The notes under the pieces: generated by a model
What the model was told of the DNA's origin: nothing
Database searches by the model: none
The model's input: the letters and a program-made list of their open reading frames with translations, nothing else
DNA from: Tenebrio molitor
Lineage: Eukaryota > Arthropoda > Insecta > Coleoptera > Tenebrionidae
Direction of reading: 5' to 3'
Assembly: GCF_963966145.1 (NCBI RefSeq)
Contig: NC_091055.1
Location: forward strand, 4,092,001 to 4,156,000
DNA: 64,000 nt
Shown here: piece by piece, positions 35,861 to 48,200 of the stretch
Layout of the letters: the number at the start of each line of letters is the position of its first letter
How positions within the stretch are numbered: position 1 is the stretch's first letter
Made by a program: the position numbers and the translations under genes

Positions 35861-38800
35861 TTAGAGTTCAGTCTTTTCCGCTTTAGGATTTCCTTTTCTG
35901 TCATATCCCTTAAGCTCAGAAGTAGCTTGTTTGGCGATGTATTTGATAAAATCGTCGAGCTCACGTCCACCCTGTAAATAATTCAGAATTCAGCGTTATA
36001 TAGAGTTGACCAAAAACATTGTCACTGACGACACGATCATTGCGCAAGCACTTTAGCGCAGTTTATTTAAAGTTTCAACACAATTTTGACATGTACAAAA
36101 ATAAAGTTAAAAAAACCCTCAAAATAAGAGTTAAGCGGAGATTAACTTTTATTAATACAATTTCTTTTTGAGAATAAACGTACCTCGTAACGAACTGGGT
36201 TGTCTTTGGAATCTTTAGGAGCCCAATAGAGAGTTGGGAAGCCACGCACGTCAAAGTTCGGTGGTACGTCGTTAGCGGTAGCGTCCATTTTGACGATTGC
36301 GACAGCTTCGTCTTTCAATTTTTCACCGAGTTCGTCGTAAACTGGAGCCAGTTTCTTGCAGTGGCCGCACCATGGAGCGTAGAACTCAATGAGGGTGTCT
36401 TTTTCGTTGTTGGTCACGACTTCATCGAAGTTTGTCGCCACTGCGATTTTGACGGGACCGTCGTTATCTTCGGGAATGGGTTCCGTTTTTAGGTACGGTT
36501 CGAGTTTGTCGTCGAGGAGTTCTTTGACAAACTGGTCCAAAGCCTCAATACTAAAAAAATTACATACAGAAGAAGATGTTAAATAATTCTTTTAATATCA
36601 TGCGAACAGGAAAATTCACACAAAATTACACAAATCTTGAAAAAAAAAAGTGAAAGCTCTCGGTATATATATTTTTGATAGTTCTTTTTTATTATAGTAT
36701 TTTTTTTGGTGCCATTATACCATGATTGTGTAATTCTTATTGACTGTAAAACACATATTCTCTCTGGCAAAGGTGTACTAGCACTTCTTAAACATACAAA
36801 GATGGAATACAGGCTGTTTGATGAAAAACGCCTCAACCCATAACTTTGTTATTTATTATCCGATTTCAATGAACAAAAAAATCAAAGATATGGTTTTTCA
36901 AGCGCTACAAAACAGCCATAAAATGTTTTTTTTTGGCGTTGTCTTCAATAGCTAACGATAGTCAACTTTTTTTTTTAATGGACACATGTAGTTTTTTAGG
37001 CTTGGTCTGGTAAGGTTTTTTTTTCTGGATCTAATGATGTATTGAAAGTTATCATTTGGTTCATAGCTAACTGAAAAAAAAATAAAACATTTTTTTGTGG
37101 TTCAGCTTTTTATAAAATTTTTAAGAGTGCCGTGAAAAACAATCGGAGTACAAAGTACGATAAATGTCATCCAAACGTCAGCTTAGAAGTTTTCATCTGC
37201 TTTTTTAAACTTTTTTATTTAAGTATAAAATAACATTGTCAGTCATGCAGGATAGCTGTCATTTGACTATTATTTTATGTTCGAGTGCAGTAAAAATCGT
37301 AATTAGTCAAAAACAAAAAGTTAATAGAAAAAATAATAATAATAAATAAAAAAAAATATTTTTTTTAATTATTATTTATGTTTTCCATGAAAATAATAAT
37401 AAAACTCTTCAAGATTGCACCTGAAAATTTTCAAACTCACACTTGACATTTGTTGCTATTTGTAGTCCAATTGTTTTTCACGGCACACTTGAAAATTTCA
37501 TAATAAACTCAACCACAATTAAAAATTGTTTTTTTTTTTTTTTTCAGTCAGCTATGAACCAAACGATAATTTTTAATACATCGTTAGATTCAGAAAAAAA
37601 AACTTTATCAGACTGAGCCTAAAAAACTACATGTGTCCATTAAAAAAAAAAAAGTTGACTATCGTAAGCTACTGAAAATAACGCCAAAAAAAAATTATTT
37701 TATGGCTGCTTCGTAGCGCATGAAAAACCATCTTCGGTTTTTTTGTTCATTGAAATCGAATAAATAAAAAAGTTATGGGTTGAGGCGTTTTTTATCAAAC
37801 AGCCTATATACTCTTTTAATTATATAAATATGCCTAGTGTGTTGCCAAACTTCTTTGCTATATTGCCGTGTTTAATCCGCAGCAACTTTCTATCAATTCT
37901 GATACCAAAAGACGTTGTATACTCTGTAGTTCTTTCTTAAATAAAAAGTAAATTGGCAGTTTTTGTAACACATATTAAAGTCGTTTTATTTTGTTCAGAC
38001 CCTTTTTGCAGATTTTATTCATTTCTATAAGCATTATTTCATTAATACTAACGTTGTTGAATCATGTGCAACCAAATACAATTAATAGTATCTACTTATA
38101 TAATTTGAGAACATCAAGGGACCTAACATCGACCGTTGTAGCACTCCTATTGAAATTAGTGCTTTCTTAAGAGGTTTTTTTTATAACTTCAGATTAAAGA
38201 GTCGTTTTCATGGTGGCTTTACAAGCGTGGCTCGCTCGGCTTGGAAACCGCTCGACCAATGGGAGCACAGCTTTTAAAAAACGCCGCGGCGTGGCTCGGA
38301 CTTTGCTAGAATAGGAATTATTTCTATTTTTCAAAGCCACGCTCAGGCTTTGGAAGCTTGCGCATGCGCTCGAACTCGCAACTCCTAGTTGCTCAACGCT
38401 AGCTCGCTGAATAGCGCATGCGCGTTGACGTGGCTGTCTTGAAGTAGCAAGCCACCATGAATATGAAAACGACTCTTCCAAAGCCAAGCTAGAGCCACGC
38501 TTGTAGAGCCACCATGAAAACGACGCTGTAATTTCTACAACTCAAGCAGTTATTCTATCTCTCGTACATATTATAAGAATATATTAAGAAGGAAATAAGA
38601 CATGTTATTTTATTGATTTTTTTCAAAGGCTTGAGAAGTGTAAATGTATTTTTTTTTTATTCTTTTTGATAATTTAACGGTAACATAAAATTATGTGAAT
38701 GTGTAATGATTGACGAGTTTTGAAAAATAAATTGGGATGGGTTTTATCGCCGATTGGAAAATATATACTTACGAGAATGGTTCTCTCAGGGTGTACTTTA

Positions 38801-39887
38801 GATTTTTAGCATCTCGCGCCAAAACAATGGGTTTGTCATCCTTGACGAAATCAATACCATACTCGTTCAATTCGTACTGGAAGTCATCTTTGGCGCTGAT
38901 TGCGAAATTTATTTTATCCTTGTATTGTTTAGCAACCTTCAAAACACGATTACGCCAATAATTTGTTCCTTTGGGATTCTTGACGTAATCAACACCGTAA
39001 TAAGCAACAACGAGAGGATTTTGGAAATCATTTCTGTTGTCAGATTTGCGATGTCCGACTAAACCGTGACTGAAAAACTCAACGTGAATTTACAACGATT
39101 TGGTGAGACAACCTACATACTAATTATTGTTGATGAAATCGTTAATTTCCCCAGTTACGGGGCTGCCTGAATAGGCGACGCTGTCATCTTCAAATTTATT
39201 GTGCAAATGACTTGGACGGTACAGGACAATTCCATCAGTGATCCCTTGTCTCTCTAGGACAGCCTTGTATGTGGAATGCGCGAATCTCACCTTCTCCCTC
39301 AATTTGTCAGCAAGCTTAAGAAACGCGGTTTTGAGATCCGACTCTTTTTCAAAGAACCCGACGACGGAGACGTCGTTCTCGGCTTTCAAGAATTTGTCAA
39401 AGTCGTCAACGCTGGTCAGTTCTTTCGAACTGGGGCCCACTTGTGCCTTCATGTACTTGACAATACCTCCCGCTTCTCTCGGGCCTCCATAGTCTTGCGA
39501 TAACTCTCCGCCACGGAAAATTTTCAACGTAGGGTATCCACTGACGCCGTGCTTGTTGCAAGTCTCTTTACCGGCTTCGGTACAGTCCACTTTGACCAAG
39601 GCGATCGGGGGGTCGTTCCGTATCAAATCTTCCGCAGCTTTCGCGTACTCCGGTTTGAGTTTCTTGCAATGGCCGCACCTTATGGGGTAAAAACAAAAAT
39701 AAAATCACTTAATCGAACGGTTTCATAGTTACCAAGGGGCATAAAACATGACGAGGGCAGTTTCATGTTCGGCGATTCCACTCTCGAAATCGCTATCACT
39801 GAACTCCAGAACGTCTTCTTCTTTCGCTGAACACACGGAATATAAAAAGCACAACACAAATATTTTGTACAAATACATTTTTTCCAT
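35861..39887 (-). CDS. PDIA3: Protein disulfide-isomerase A3 (ERp57/ERp60)
   Basis: ER-lumen thiol oxidoreductase that, with calnexin and calreticulin in other animals, forms and shuffles disulfides in glycoproteins. Exons in coding order are 39887-39733, 39678-39121, 39069-38773, 36550-36184 and 35971-35861; phases agree and give 495 aa (human 505). A signal peptide (KIFVLCFLYSVCSA) precedes domain a, with the active site split across the first junction (FYAPW|CGHCKKL). Domains b and b' follow (GFFEKESDLKTAF, VVAYYGVDYVKNPKGTNYW), then domain a' with a second FYAPWCGHCKKLAPVYDEL. The C-terminus reads ...PKAEKTEL, an ER-retrieval signal of the K(D/T)EL type. The start is the ATG directly before the signal peptide. 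A longer upstream in-frame ATG near 39953 would spoil it. The intron of about 2.2 kb before the fourth exon carries two inverted-repeat elements. Confidence 0.95.
36810..37806. mobile_element. Foldback-type element with arms of about 360 bases, in a PDIA3 intron
   Basis: The 997-base element starts CAGGCTGTTTGATGAAAAAC and its other end reads TAGGCTGTTTGATAAAAAAC in the reverse complement, with TA at both flanks. The inverted similarity continues through AACGCCTCAACCCATAACTT, GGACACATGTAGTTTTTTAG, TTTGGTTCATAGCT and GTGCCGTGAAAAACAA to about 37170, and on the other side from about 37438. The unpaired centre is only about 270 bases. No ORF survives. It lies 5' of the fourth PDIA3 exon, within the intron, so the pre-mRNA could form a very long hairpin. 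Confidence 0.8.
38199..38526. mobile_element. TIR element (MITE) in a PDIA3 intron
   Basis: About 328 bases, G/C-rich inside. The inverted ends carry GTCGTTTTCATGGTGGCTTT then ACAAGCGTGGCTC on the left, and the same with one change on the right. An extra internal copy of the end motif (GCCACCATGAATATGAAAAC) sits at about 38451-38470. The centre has GCGCATGCGC palindromes. Confidence 0.7.
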
Positions 39888-40497
39888 AATTAATCTTAAA
39901 ATACTAGATAAAAAGATCTTTCCCCGGCACAACTTTCCGCAAAGTACTGTCACCCGGTTCTGAAATTACGTGGCTTTAAAACTGCGCATGTCATTTATTT
40001 TAAGCGTTGTCGCGATGCTATTGGTCGACTAGTGTCACGTGCCATAAACCGGCCGGTCTAATGCTAGGCTAATGCTAACGAAGTGTCAATAGTACTTGTT
40101 TACGTCAAACTAATTCGCACATGTCAACGGAATTTATTTTTTAATGACTTTTGTACTTCAAAGTCGAGTTCTACTGATTCGGCACTCTGTTTCAAATTAT
40201 CACTCAACAAGAATCCTCCCAGACGCATAAGGTCCAATGATATTTAAATGTTTTTCAAACGTCATATAAAACGCCGCCTTTGAACTATTAGGGCTAGTAG
40301 GCAACCCACTTTACATGATTGCAGCAAAATCTAAAAATCAAAATCAACAGTTGTTGAGTTGTTTAGTTGTTAGCTATTTGAACTAGGTTGTGTTTATATT
40401 ATGTATTATTATTTATGAGTGTTGCGTTGTCGGTAAACGAAGGTGTTGCCAGTGTGATATCTGATCCGAAACTTGGAGTTCTGATATAACAAGAACA
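39888..40497. promoter_or_regulatory. Divergent promoter region PDIA3 / KDSR
   Basis: 610 bases separate the two start codons. An inverted CCAAT box (ATTGG, 40020-40024), a CACGTG E-box (40037-40042) and TACGTGG (39967-39973) lie in the PDIA3-proximal half. ACGTG cores are used by ATF6/XBP1 in ER-stress genes and PDIA3 is a known target class, but no complete CCAAT-N9-CCACG element is present. Confidence 0.45.
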
Positions 40498-41520
40498 ATG
40501 ATAGTGTTATTTTTTATACCGTTGTTTATTGTGGCTCTCGCGAAAAGACTGTTGAGTCCCAAGCAGACGAAAAGTATAGATAAAAAACACGTTGTCGTAA
40601 CTGGAGGTTCTAGTGGAATCGGTAAAAGTGCAGCGGTTTTGGCCGCAAGAAAGGGCGCAAACGTCACGATAATCGCCAGAAATTTGGAAAGACTGTCATC
40701 AGCAGAGAAGGAAATTGCAGCAGCATGCATCCACAAGGATCAAATTGTCACTTCTGTCTCTGTAGATGTGTCAAATCGCAAAGCCATCCAAAGTGAACTG
40801 GACAAGCTGGAAGAAAAAATAGGACCAATATACATGTTGATAAATTGCGCTGGAATGGCGCTATGTGGAAAAGTAGAAGATTTCACTGAACAAGACATTA
40901 ACACCTTGATAAGTGCCAATTTTTTGGGGACATTGTACCCCATTCAAAGTGTCATACCAAAATTCAAGGATCGCAAAGAAGGCATAATTGTTCTGACAGC
41001 CTCACAAGTTGCACTGATGGGCATGTTTGGTTACTCAATTTATTCAAGTTGTAAATTTGCACTGAGAGGACTTGCAGAGTCAATTAGTATGGAGCTGAAA
41101 CCTTACAATGTGTCTGTTACACTAGCACTGCCACCTGACACTGACACTCCAGGTTTTGAAAATGAAAATAAAACAAAACCAGAAGAGACCCACTTGATAT
41201 CACAGACTGGAGGACTGCTTGCACCTGATACTGTAGCAGAAAAACTTCTTCAGGATGCTTTGGTAATGATTGTATAAAATATATATTTTTTTGTTGTTGA
41301 GAGTGGATTGTTCCAGGTAAATAATTTCTTTAGTGTTGTGGGCTTCGAGAGTTTTATTCTTACAACACTCTGTACTGGAATGTCACCATTTGCAAGCTTG
41401 TTGGAACTTATGATTCAGTCTGTCTTGTTGGGGCCCTTAAGACTTATTGGCGCTTATTATTTAACTTCCTTTGATAAAATTATACAAAAGTGTTACTTAA
41501 CCAAGCAAAAGAGTCAGTAA
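40498..41520 (+). CDS. KDSR: 3-ketodihydrosphingosine reductase
   Basis: NADPH-dependent short-chain dehydrogenase on the cytosolic face of the ER. It reduces 3-ketosphinganine to sphinganine, the second step of sphingolipid synthesis. Exons 40498-41262 and 41317-41520 flank a 54-base intron and give 322 aa (human 332). The first 17 residues (IVLFFIPLFIVALA) form the N-terminal membrane anchor. The cofactor loop is VVVTGGSSGIGKSAA. NCAGMA, the catalytic Ser in LTASQVA and Tyr/Lys in YSSCKFALRGLAE follow in order. PPDTDTPGFENENKTKPEET is the family's signature segment. The C-terminal exon (VGFESFILTTLCTGMSP...) supplies hydrophobic segments. The exon-1 frame read through the intron would stop after four codons, supporting the splice. 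The start is the ATG at the head of the hydrophobic anchor. Confidence 0.95.
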
Positions 41521-42240
41521 AATCGCATTTTTTTCTCAAATGTTCTACAATATAATCAGGATGTACCATGTATTTTCATAGTGTAATCAATAAAAATTTT
41601 AATGAATTCATAATTTTTGTGTAAAGCTGTAATGATTACTGATGCTACTTGCGAACGTAACGATAACGATGTTATTTTATTGATTGGATATTTTCCAGTT
41701 CAGAAAATTTCAATTTCATCACGTTGGAAAATATAAAAAATCTTATGGTCACGATTGATACGTGTATCAATTGAGGGAATTTTCGTATCGCTCTTAAACC
41801 CCGAGAGTTATGCAGCCAACATTGCACAAACTGACGTAACAACCTTGAAAAATTTTTTTGTGCTGTTGCCAAGACTGGTACAAGTCATCGCTTTGGGAGT
41901 TATCTCCGACCACCTGGCTTTCATGACATCGTTTACTGCATGTTTATTTTACGAGAAAATATGTTTTTTAATGTCGCCCTTTAAAATATAGAGTGTCAGT
42001 TGACGCGTCCAATTCAAATATTTAAAAATTGAATGATGCGCCCAAATCTGTAATCGAGTGTGCGCACTAGGGATTTTCTGTCTTCTATCAATCGGGTACG
42101 TTGTAATGGTTGTAATGTGTCAGTCGCCGCTGAGAAGTTAACGATTAATTCAATTGTATATACGTATTATTTATATTTTATTTATTGTACCGTATGAGTG
42201 AATTAATTATAGTCGAATTTTGTACGACCTCCCTTTAGTC
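41521..42240. other. Spacer between KDSR and Klp10A
   Basis: 720 bases. An AATAAA at 41589-41594 is the likely KDSR poly(A) signal. The rest should contain the Klp10A promoter and 5' UTR. The open frame at 41755-41991 has no support. Confidence 0.6.
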
Positions 42241-45200
42241 ATGGATCAACAAGACATCCTTCAAGTCGGGACAAGTATTAACATAAAACGAACCGATGGT
42301 AAGTGCAGGCTCATTCGTTAAAATTAACCGAATAAATCTTGTTCAAATCGCTCCTGCCCCGACGTTACACAAATTCGATTTCGATGTTCAACGACGGCAC
42401 GAGGATCACACATTACGTGTGCCTTAACAAGTCTCATATTGCTGGTTAAGGATCACGTCTTGGGCCAATCGGTTTTTTTGGATTTTTTTGTGCAGATCTT
42501 ATTATCAGCACTATCTCAATTTTGGCACATTTTAGAGCAAAACTGCAACGACAGAGAGCTGCGAGTATTGTCGAAAGTACTGGTGTATCGCAAAAAAGAT
42601 GAGACTGTTGTCGGTGAGGATTTTGACTTATTTGATTACTCAATTTAGACATTCAGCAGCCAGTCAAGTCTAGGCTCGTATCATCGAAATGTCATTCTTT
42701 TTATGGTCTATTTTAGGTTTTGCTTGCACGTCCTCTAATGTTTTTTCGACGTGAATTCGTAACATTCTCGTTTTTTCTCTCACAATTAAAATAGACAATG
42801 CACATTATAGAGTATTCCACGCTGACAACATCGGGTTCAAATTCACATGCAATAACCGCTACGGATTTATCGATTTCGGTTTAAAAACGACCCATGTGTT
42901 TACTATTTATGTGGGCATTGTGATTCACTAAAGATCAACCGTTCACAAGGTATTCCACTTCGCCGCCTTAATTATCAATTATACAATTTTATCTCGCAAA
43001 ACGATTTTCAAACTGACCCAGAACCGTCCACATTTGAATAAAACCGTTTAATTAGAATCCGGACGAAAATCGAAACGATCGGCGAAAGGCAGTGGCGGAG
43101 AGGTGACCGCAAATGGTAATAACAGGAATTATCGAAAATCATATTGAACTTGTCTCGGCGTGAGTCACACCTGTGAAGAGAAAATAAATATTGATAACAC
43201 CGGAGCCGATTAAAATCTCAATGCGGCAAGCCGCAGATGTACCAAATTAGGCGATCCCGACCGTCTAATTAAGACGAAGAAATTGCACCAAGTTGAAATA
43301 CGTACGAAGCGTGCAACTCGTGGGTGGTAAATCGATTCGAAAAACACCAAAACGATCAAATTGAACCAATTTGCCTACAATTATCGTTCGATTTTTGAAG
43401 GAAACCTATTTTTCGGGTACCACATGACGGAACCATCGAGGACAGAGTGACGCAAACGTGAATACGATGGTACCTTATATGGTTTGTATGTACAGTTGAG
43501 ACAAGGTCGACCTACCTGAAATGCTCACAGGGCTATCGCTGCTCACCATTAGAGGCCCAAATGACACTTAAATTTTTGGAAAAAAAAATGTACAAGTGGA
43601 CCTCTGTAATTTATTATTTTTTTTTGTCGACATCATTATGCTGTTATCACGGGCAAGGGGTGACGGCTTTATTGATTGGACATTTTGTGTTAAGTGTGTT
43701 TTGTTATTTTCAGGGCGAGTTCATTCGGCGATTGTCTCCGCGGTCAATTTCGATCTGCGGAGCGCGACCGTGGAATGGTTCGAACAGGGCGAAACTAAAG
43801 GAAAAGAAATCGACATGACAGCTATCGCATCCTTAAATCCCGACATCGTAATATTGAAACCCGGCGAACGATACATTCAAGAACCTACTCATCAGACCCA
43901 AACATCTGGAAATAAACTGCAGAGAGTAAGCCACACGTTGTTATGATTTGTTTTTTGGTTTTTTTTCCCCCGTTTATTTCGAATCTTCGATAGGATGGTC
44001 AAGGTTTTTTTTTAACGATGAGTAATCGTTCGAATTACAAAATTACATAACATTTTGCATTTTGTTTACATTGGTTCTGTTCAAAAGTTATCCGCCTCAA
44101 CAAACCCAACTGACATCGATCACGTGGTTTTATGTAACTTTTTGTCCGACGATTTTTCGATTGTAAAGGTCCAGTCATCTTTGCTTTATCCTCTGTGGAC
44201 TAATAATACGTTTCGGAGGTGAATCAATTACGGTAATTGTTGGTCCTGTTGGCGGTAATGAAATTGTTATTGCACAATGAGTTTGTCTCGACCAGGTAAT
44301 TGACCTCAAGCGACATTATTCATCTCGGGTTTCTCTCGCAATGCTCTGATTAAAGAAAAACTAAACTCGATAGTCTTACAGTTAATTAACGATCGACATG
44401 GGCGTGTGATAGTTTTTCTCTTGATGGTCGTAGGTGTGCGACACTTGCACCATAAAGTAATAAAAATACGGAGCGACTTCTTTGACGGCTCCAACATTTA
44501 TTTGCCCGTCGATATTTTTATCTCGTTGAATGAAAATTTTTGCGCCACATTTTCCATTTGAAAATTGCAGCAGTGAAGTGTGACAGTAGATTTTTGTTGT
44601 GAACGAATACGTGTGTGTATGGTGCCTGGCACTGGACTTGAAAGGCTTAATTGTACTTTTTAAAGTATTATTGATTGTTCGTTTTACAATATGTCAGTTA
44701 TTCGGTGCCAACATCAGCAATTTAACGCTTCCAAAATCGGCTTCTGCCAAGTTGTCGTCTGTCTGTGTGACAATGCACTAATAAAAACCTCTCTCCTTAA
44801 TGCTGCTAAACGTAAAAGGATTCGTCTGGTTCTTCTGAGGAAGAGACCAGTGCTGCTATGGCACAATCGGGACGTTTTACCCATAAATTGGACGAGAGCG
44901 ACGACGATTTTAATAGTAATCAATTTTCTCCAGAAACGGCCACCTTATCGGTATTGGATTTAACAAGAATTTCGCAAATTTTGAAGTGACGCTGATGCGT
45001 GGTTTTTGTGTTGCAGAATCCAACACGGCAGTCCGTAGTGAGTGTCAAATCCAACAATGGTAAGTTGACGATTTTGCTTTGATAACGTTTTGAAAATTAT
45101 TTAACAAAAAATTTCTCTCTTGTAAATCTGAGTTGTGCACGTTTTATGCAACGTTTAATTTTTGTGGATTTATTTTTCAATTGGATAATCGGTACGATTT

Positions 45201-48200
45201 TTGACTGTTTTGGGAACTAACTAAATTTTGACGTTTGGTCTGATCATTCACTTTAATTAAAAAATTTATTCGCAGATTCCGTTTGGTATTTTTTTGAACA
45301 CACGTAACTAGAAAATTCCCAGTATTGTATGGGTTTCGTAACAGGATAAAATACTTGATCTCATCTCTAAATAAATTGGTCAATTATAATCGGTAACCAC
45401 TTACATCAGCTCCCATTTTTGTTTCTTTTGTCTTTATGTAAAAATATTCCATCAGAAGTGAGGGAATTATTTTTGGAAAAACAATCACCTGAAACAATCA
45501 CATTTTATATTTTATTATTGGTTGCATGAATAAAATAATCGGATCGTATTTAAGGTAGGTAAAAACTTTGAATTTTAAAAATTGAAATAGATTTTAAAAA
45601 ATAGTACGTAGTTGACATGCATCGTACGATCACCCGATTTTCTCGAGAGATTTGCTTTCGTTCTTAACATCGAAAATAAACGCACGGTATATTTTATCCA
45701 TCATGCAGAACATTTTCGTGTTACGCCTGCATTCATAAATTACGATTTTGTTTCAATTGTTTTGTATAAATTTCGCGATTTTACCATTACCAGATTTGTC
45801 TTGGTGATTATTAGTTTTAAACGTAAAAAATTTCAAACGGTCGACATGTACAAATTAGAATTCGTATTTGTAACAGTTAATAGTTATCTTCTTGTAGATA
45901 TAAAAAATTTAAATTGTTGTCAACAAAAGATAACGTCGCAAATAATAACAAATAAAACGGTTAAAGTTGTTGCAACAGTTTGACTGTTTAAAATGTAATA
46001 GCTAGATTTTTACGTGTTGATTGATTTTAAAATAATTATGTAATAATAGAAGTATTATTATGTAGTGCCATTAAGAGAAATTTATATTTAGAGTTTTTAC
46101 GTGACAGCAGAATCAATATTAATAATTAATACTGAAAAACGAAAATAGATCCAATTCAACCAATATAGGACGGTCGATATTTTACATTGGCGACATTTGC
46201 TATGTAATTGGGACCAGTTCGATCGGAATGTTTGATATGTGGAACAGTAAATAATGTTTAATTTAATTCTGTTCCAAATTAGACTTAAAATAAAATTTTA
46301 CTATTATCTGTTACAGTTGTAGAGGACCTTTAGATTATTGTATCATAAAACGTTCAGATTTACGTCATTTTCAAAAAGTTTATTTTATGGAATTTGCAAA
46401 GTATTTATTAATTAAAATTCAGAAATTGCATTTATTACACGTTGGCACCACATGCACGACTTTAAATTGAGATTGTTTTTCGGTATGGATTTTGCTAGAT
46501 ATGTATCTATTTCAAATTTGTAGATTTTTGTTTGTTTGAGCATGATCACGATCTGTAGAAAAAAGATTTTAGGCGAAGTAATTGTATCCAGCTCTAGTGT
46601 TGGAAAAACATTTTCTTTAAATGAATATATTATTTTTCTGTTCTATTAATGGAAATGAGATTTTGGCGATATGTTGTCATGTGTAACTTTGGCTGAAATC
46701 AATATAAAAACTGAGGTGGTTAGCGAATGTTCATATCTTCGAAAATAGAAGAAAAAGTATGCACGTAAGAAAATAAATGTGCGTGCCAATTTAATAATTT
46801 AATTTAATTATTCGTATTGCTACAACGTGACCGTGATCACAAACCGGAGCTGTTTTAACAGTTCAAAATTTAGTAAAAATGCATTAATAAATAACAGAGA
46901 AAATCATTTCATTTGTTTTTTCTTCCCACCTCGAGTTAGTTTATCACGAGTTTTTGTCAGTTGTACATTTTTTGATCATTTCTTGTGGCATTGTTTCCAC
47001 ACTGTAGTGCAAAAATGTCGTTGCGAAGAAGAGAAGACAACGGTGCTCGAACATTTCTTTTGAATGTTTTTAATACTGTGACAATATTTTTTAGGAGTTA
47101 TGCGATCAGCCCAGCAGATACGCGTCACCCAAAATATGTTACCAAATAACGGACATACTTTGCCTTCTAACGATGTAGTTATTAACAAAGAAAGTAATAT
47201 ACCGACGAGCCGAGCAGTACAGGTGAGCCATCAGAAAATAATTTTGTGTGAGAGCGAGTCGCATTGTGCGTTTTGTATGCAGAATTCTCGTCGGAGTAAC
47301 GTGGTTAAAGAAGTGGAAAAATTGAAAAAGAACAGAGAAGAGAGAAGGCAAAGGCAGGCAGAAGAAAAGGCAGAGAAAGAGGCGTTTTTACAATTAGCTC
47401 CAGGAAATCCTCACTGGGAACTTTTAAATATGATTTTGTAATGGTGCGAAATAGTCGAGTGTCTGTCGTTTTGACGGTGTTTTGTAGGGAATATCGGCGC
47501 GGTTTGGACATTAAACCGCTGTCCGAGAACGACACGATCGAAGACCATTTAATTACCGTTTGTGTTAGAAAAAGGCCTTTGAATAAAAAAGAAGGAGCGC
47601 GGAAGGAAGTCGACGTCATCACCGTTCCGAGTAAAAACCAACTTATAGTGCACGAGCCCAAGAATAAGGTCGATTTGACCAAATACCTTGAAAATCAACT
47701 GTTCAGATTCGACTACGCATTCGACGAAACGTGTTCCAACGAAATGGTTTACAGGTGAGGTGTTAATATTTTTTGCAAGTTAAAAACGTGCAGCGTGATT
47801 TTCCATTGAAGGTATACAGCGCAGCCATTGATCAAAACGATATTCGAAGGCGGTTTTGCCACCTGTTTCGCTTACGGACAAACGGGGTCGGGCAAGACGC
47901 ACACCATGGGTGGCGACTTCAACGGGAAAAGTCAGCACTGTCACAAGGGCATATACGCCATGGCCTCTGCAGACGTCTTCAAACTGACTAACTCGCCGAA
48001 GTACCGCCACCTGAATCTCATAGTGTCGTCTAGTTTTTTCGAAATCTATTCAGGGAAAGTGTTCGATCTGCTTAACAACAAAGCCAAATTGAGGATCCTG
48101 GAGGACGGCAAACAGCAGGTCCAAGTCGTGGGGTTGACCGAGAAAGTCGTCTGCACGACGGACGAAGTCCTGAAACTGATCCAGAAGGGAAACCAAGCGC

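Noticed and set aside
47773..47991. 72-codon frame overlapping the kinesin motor exon
   Set aside because: It is an out-of-frame shadow of the exon at 47812-48371 that carries the P-loop.
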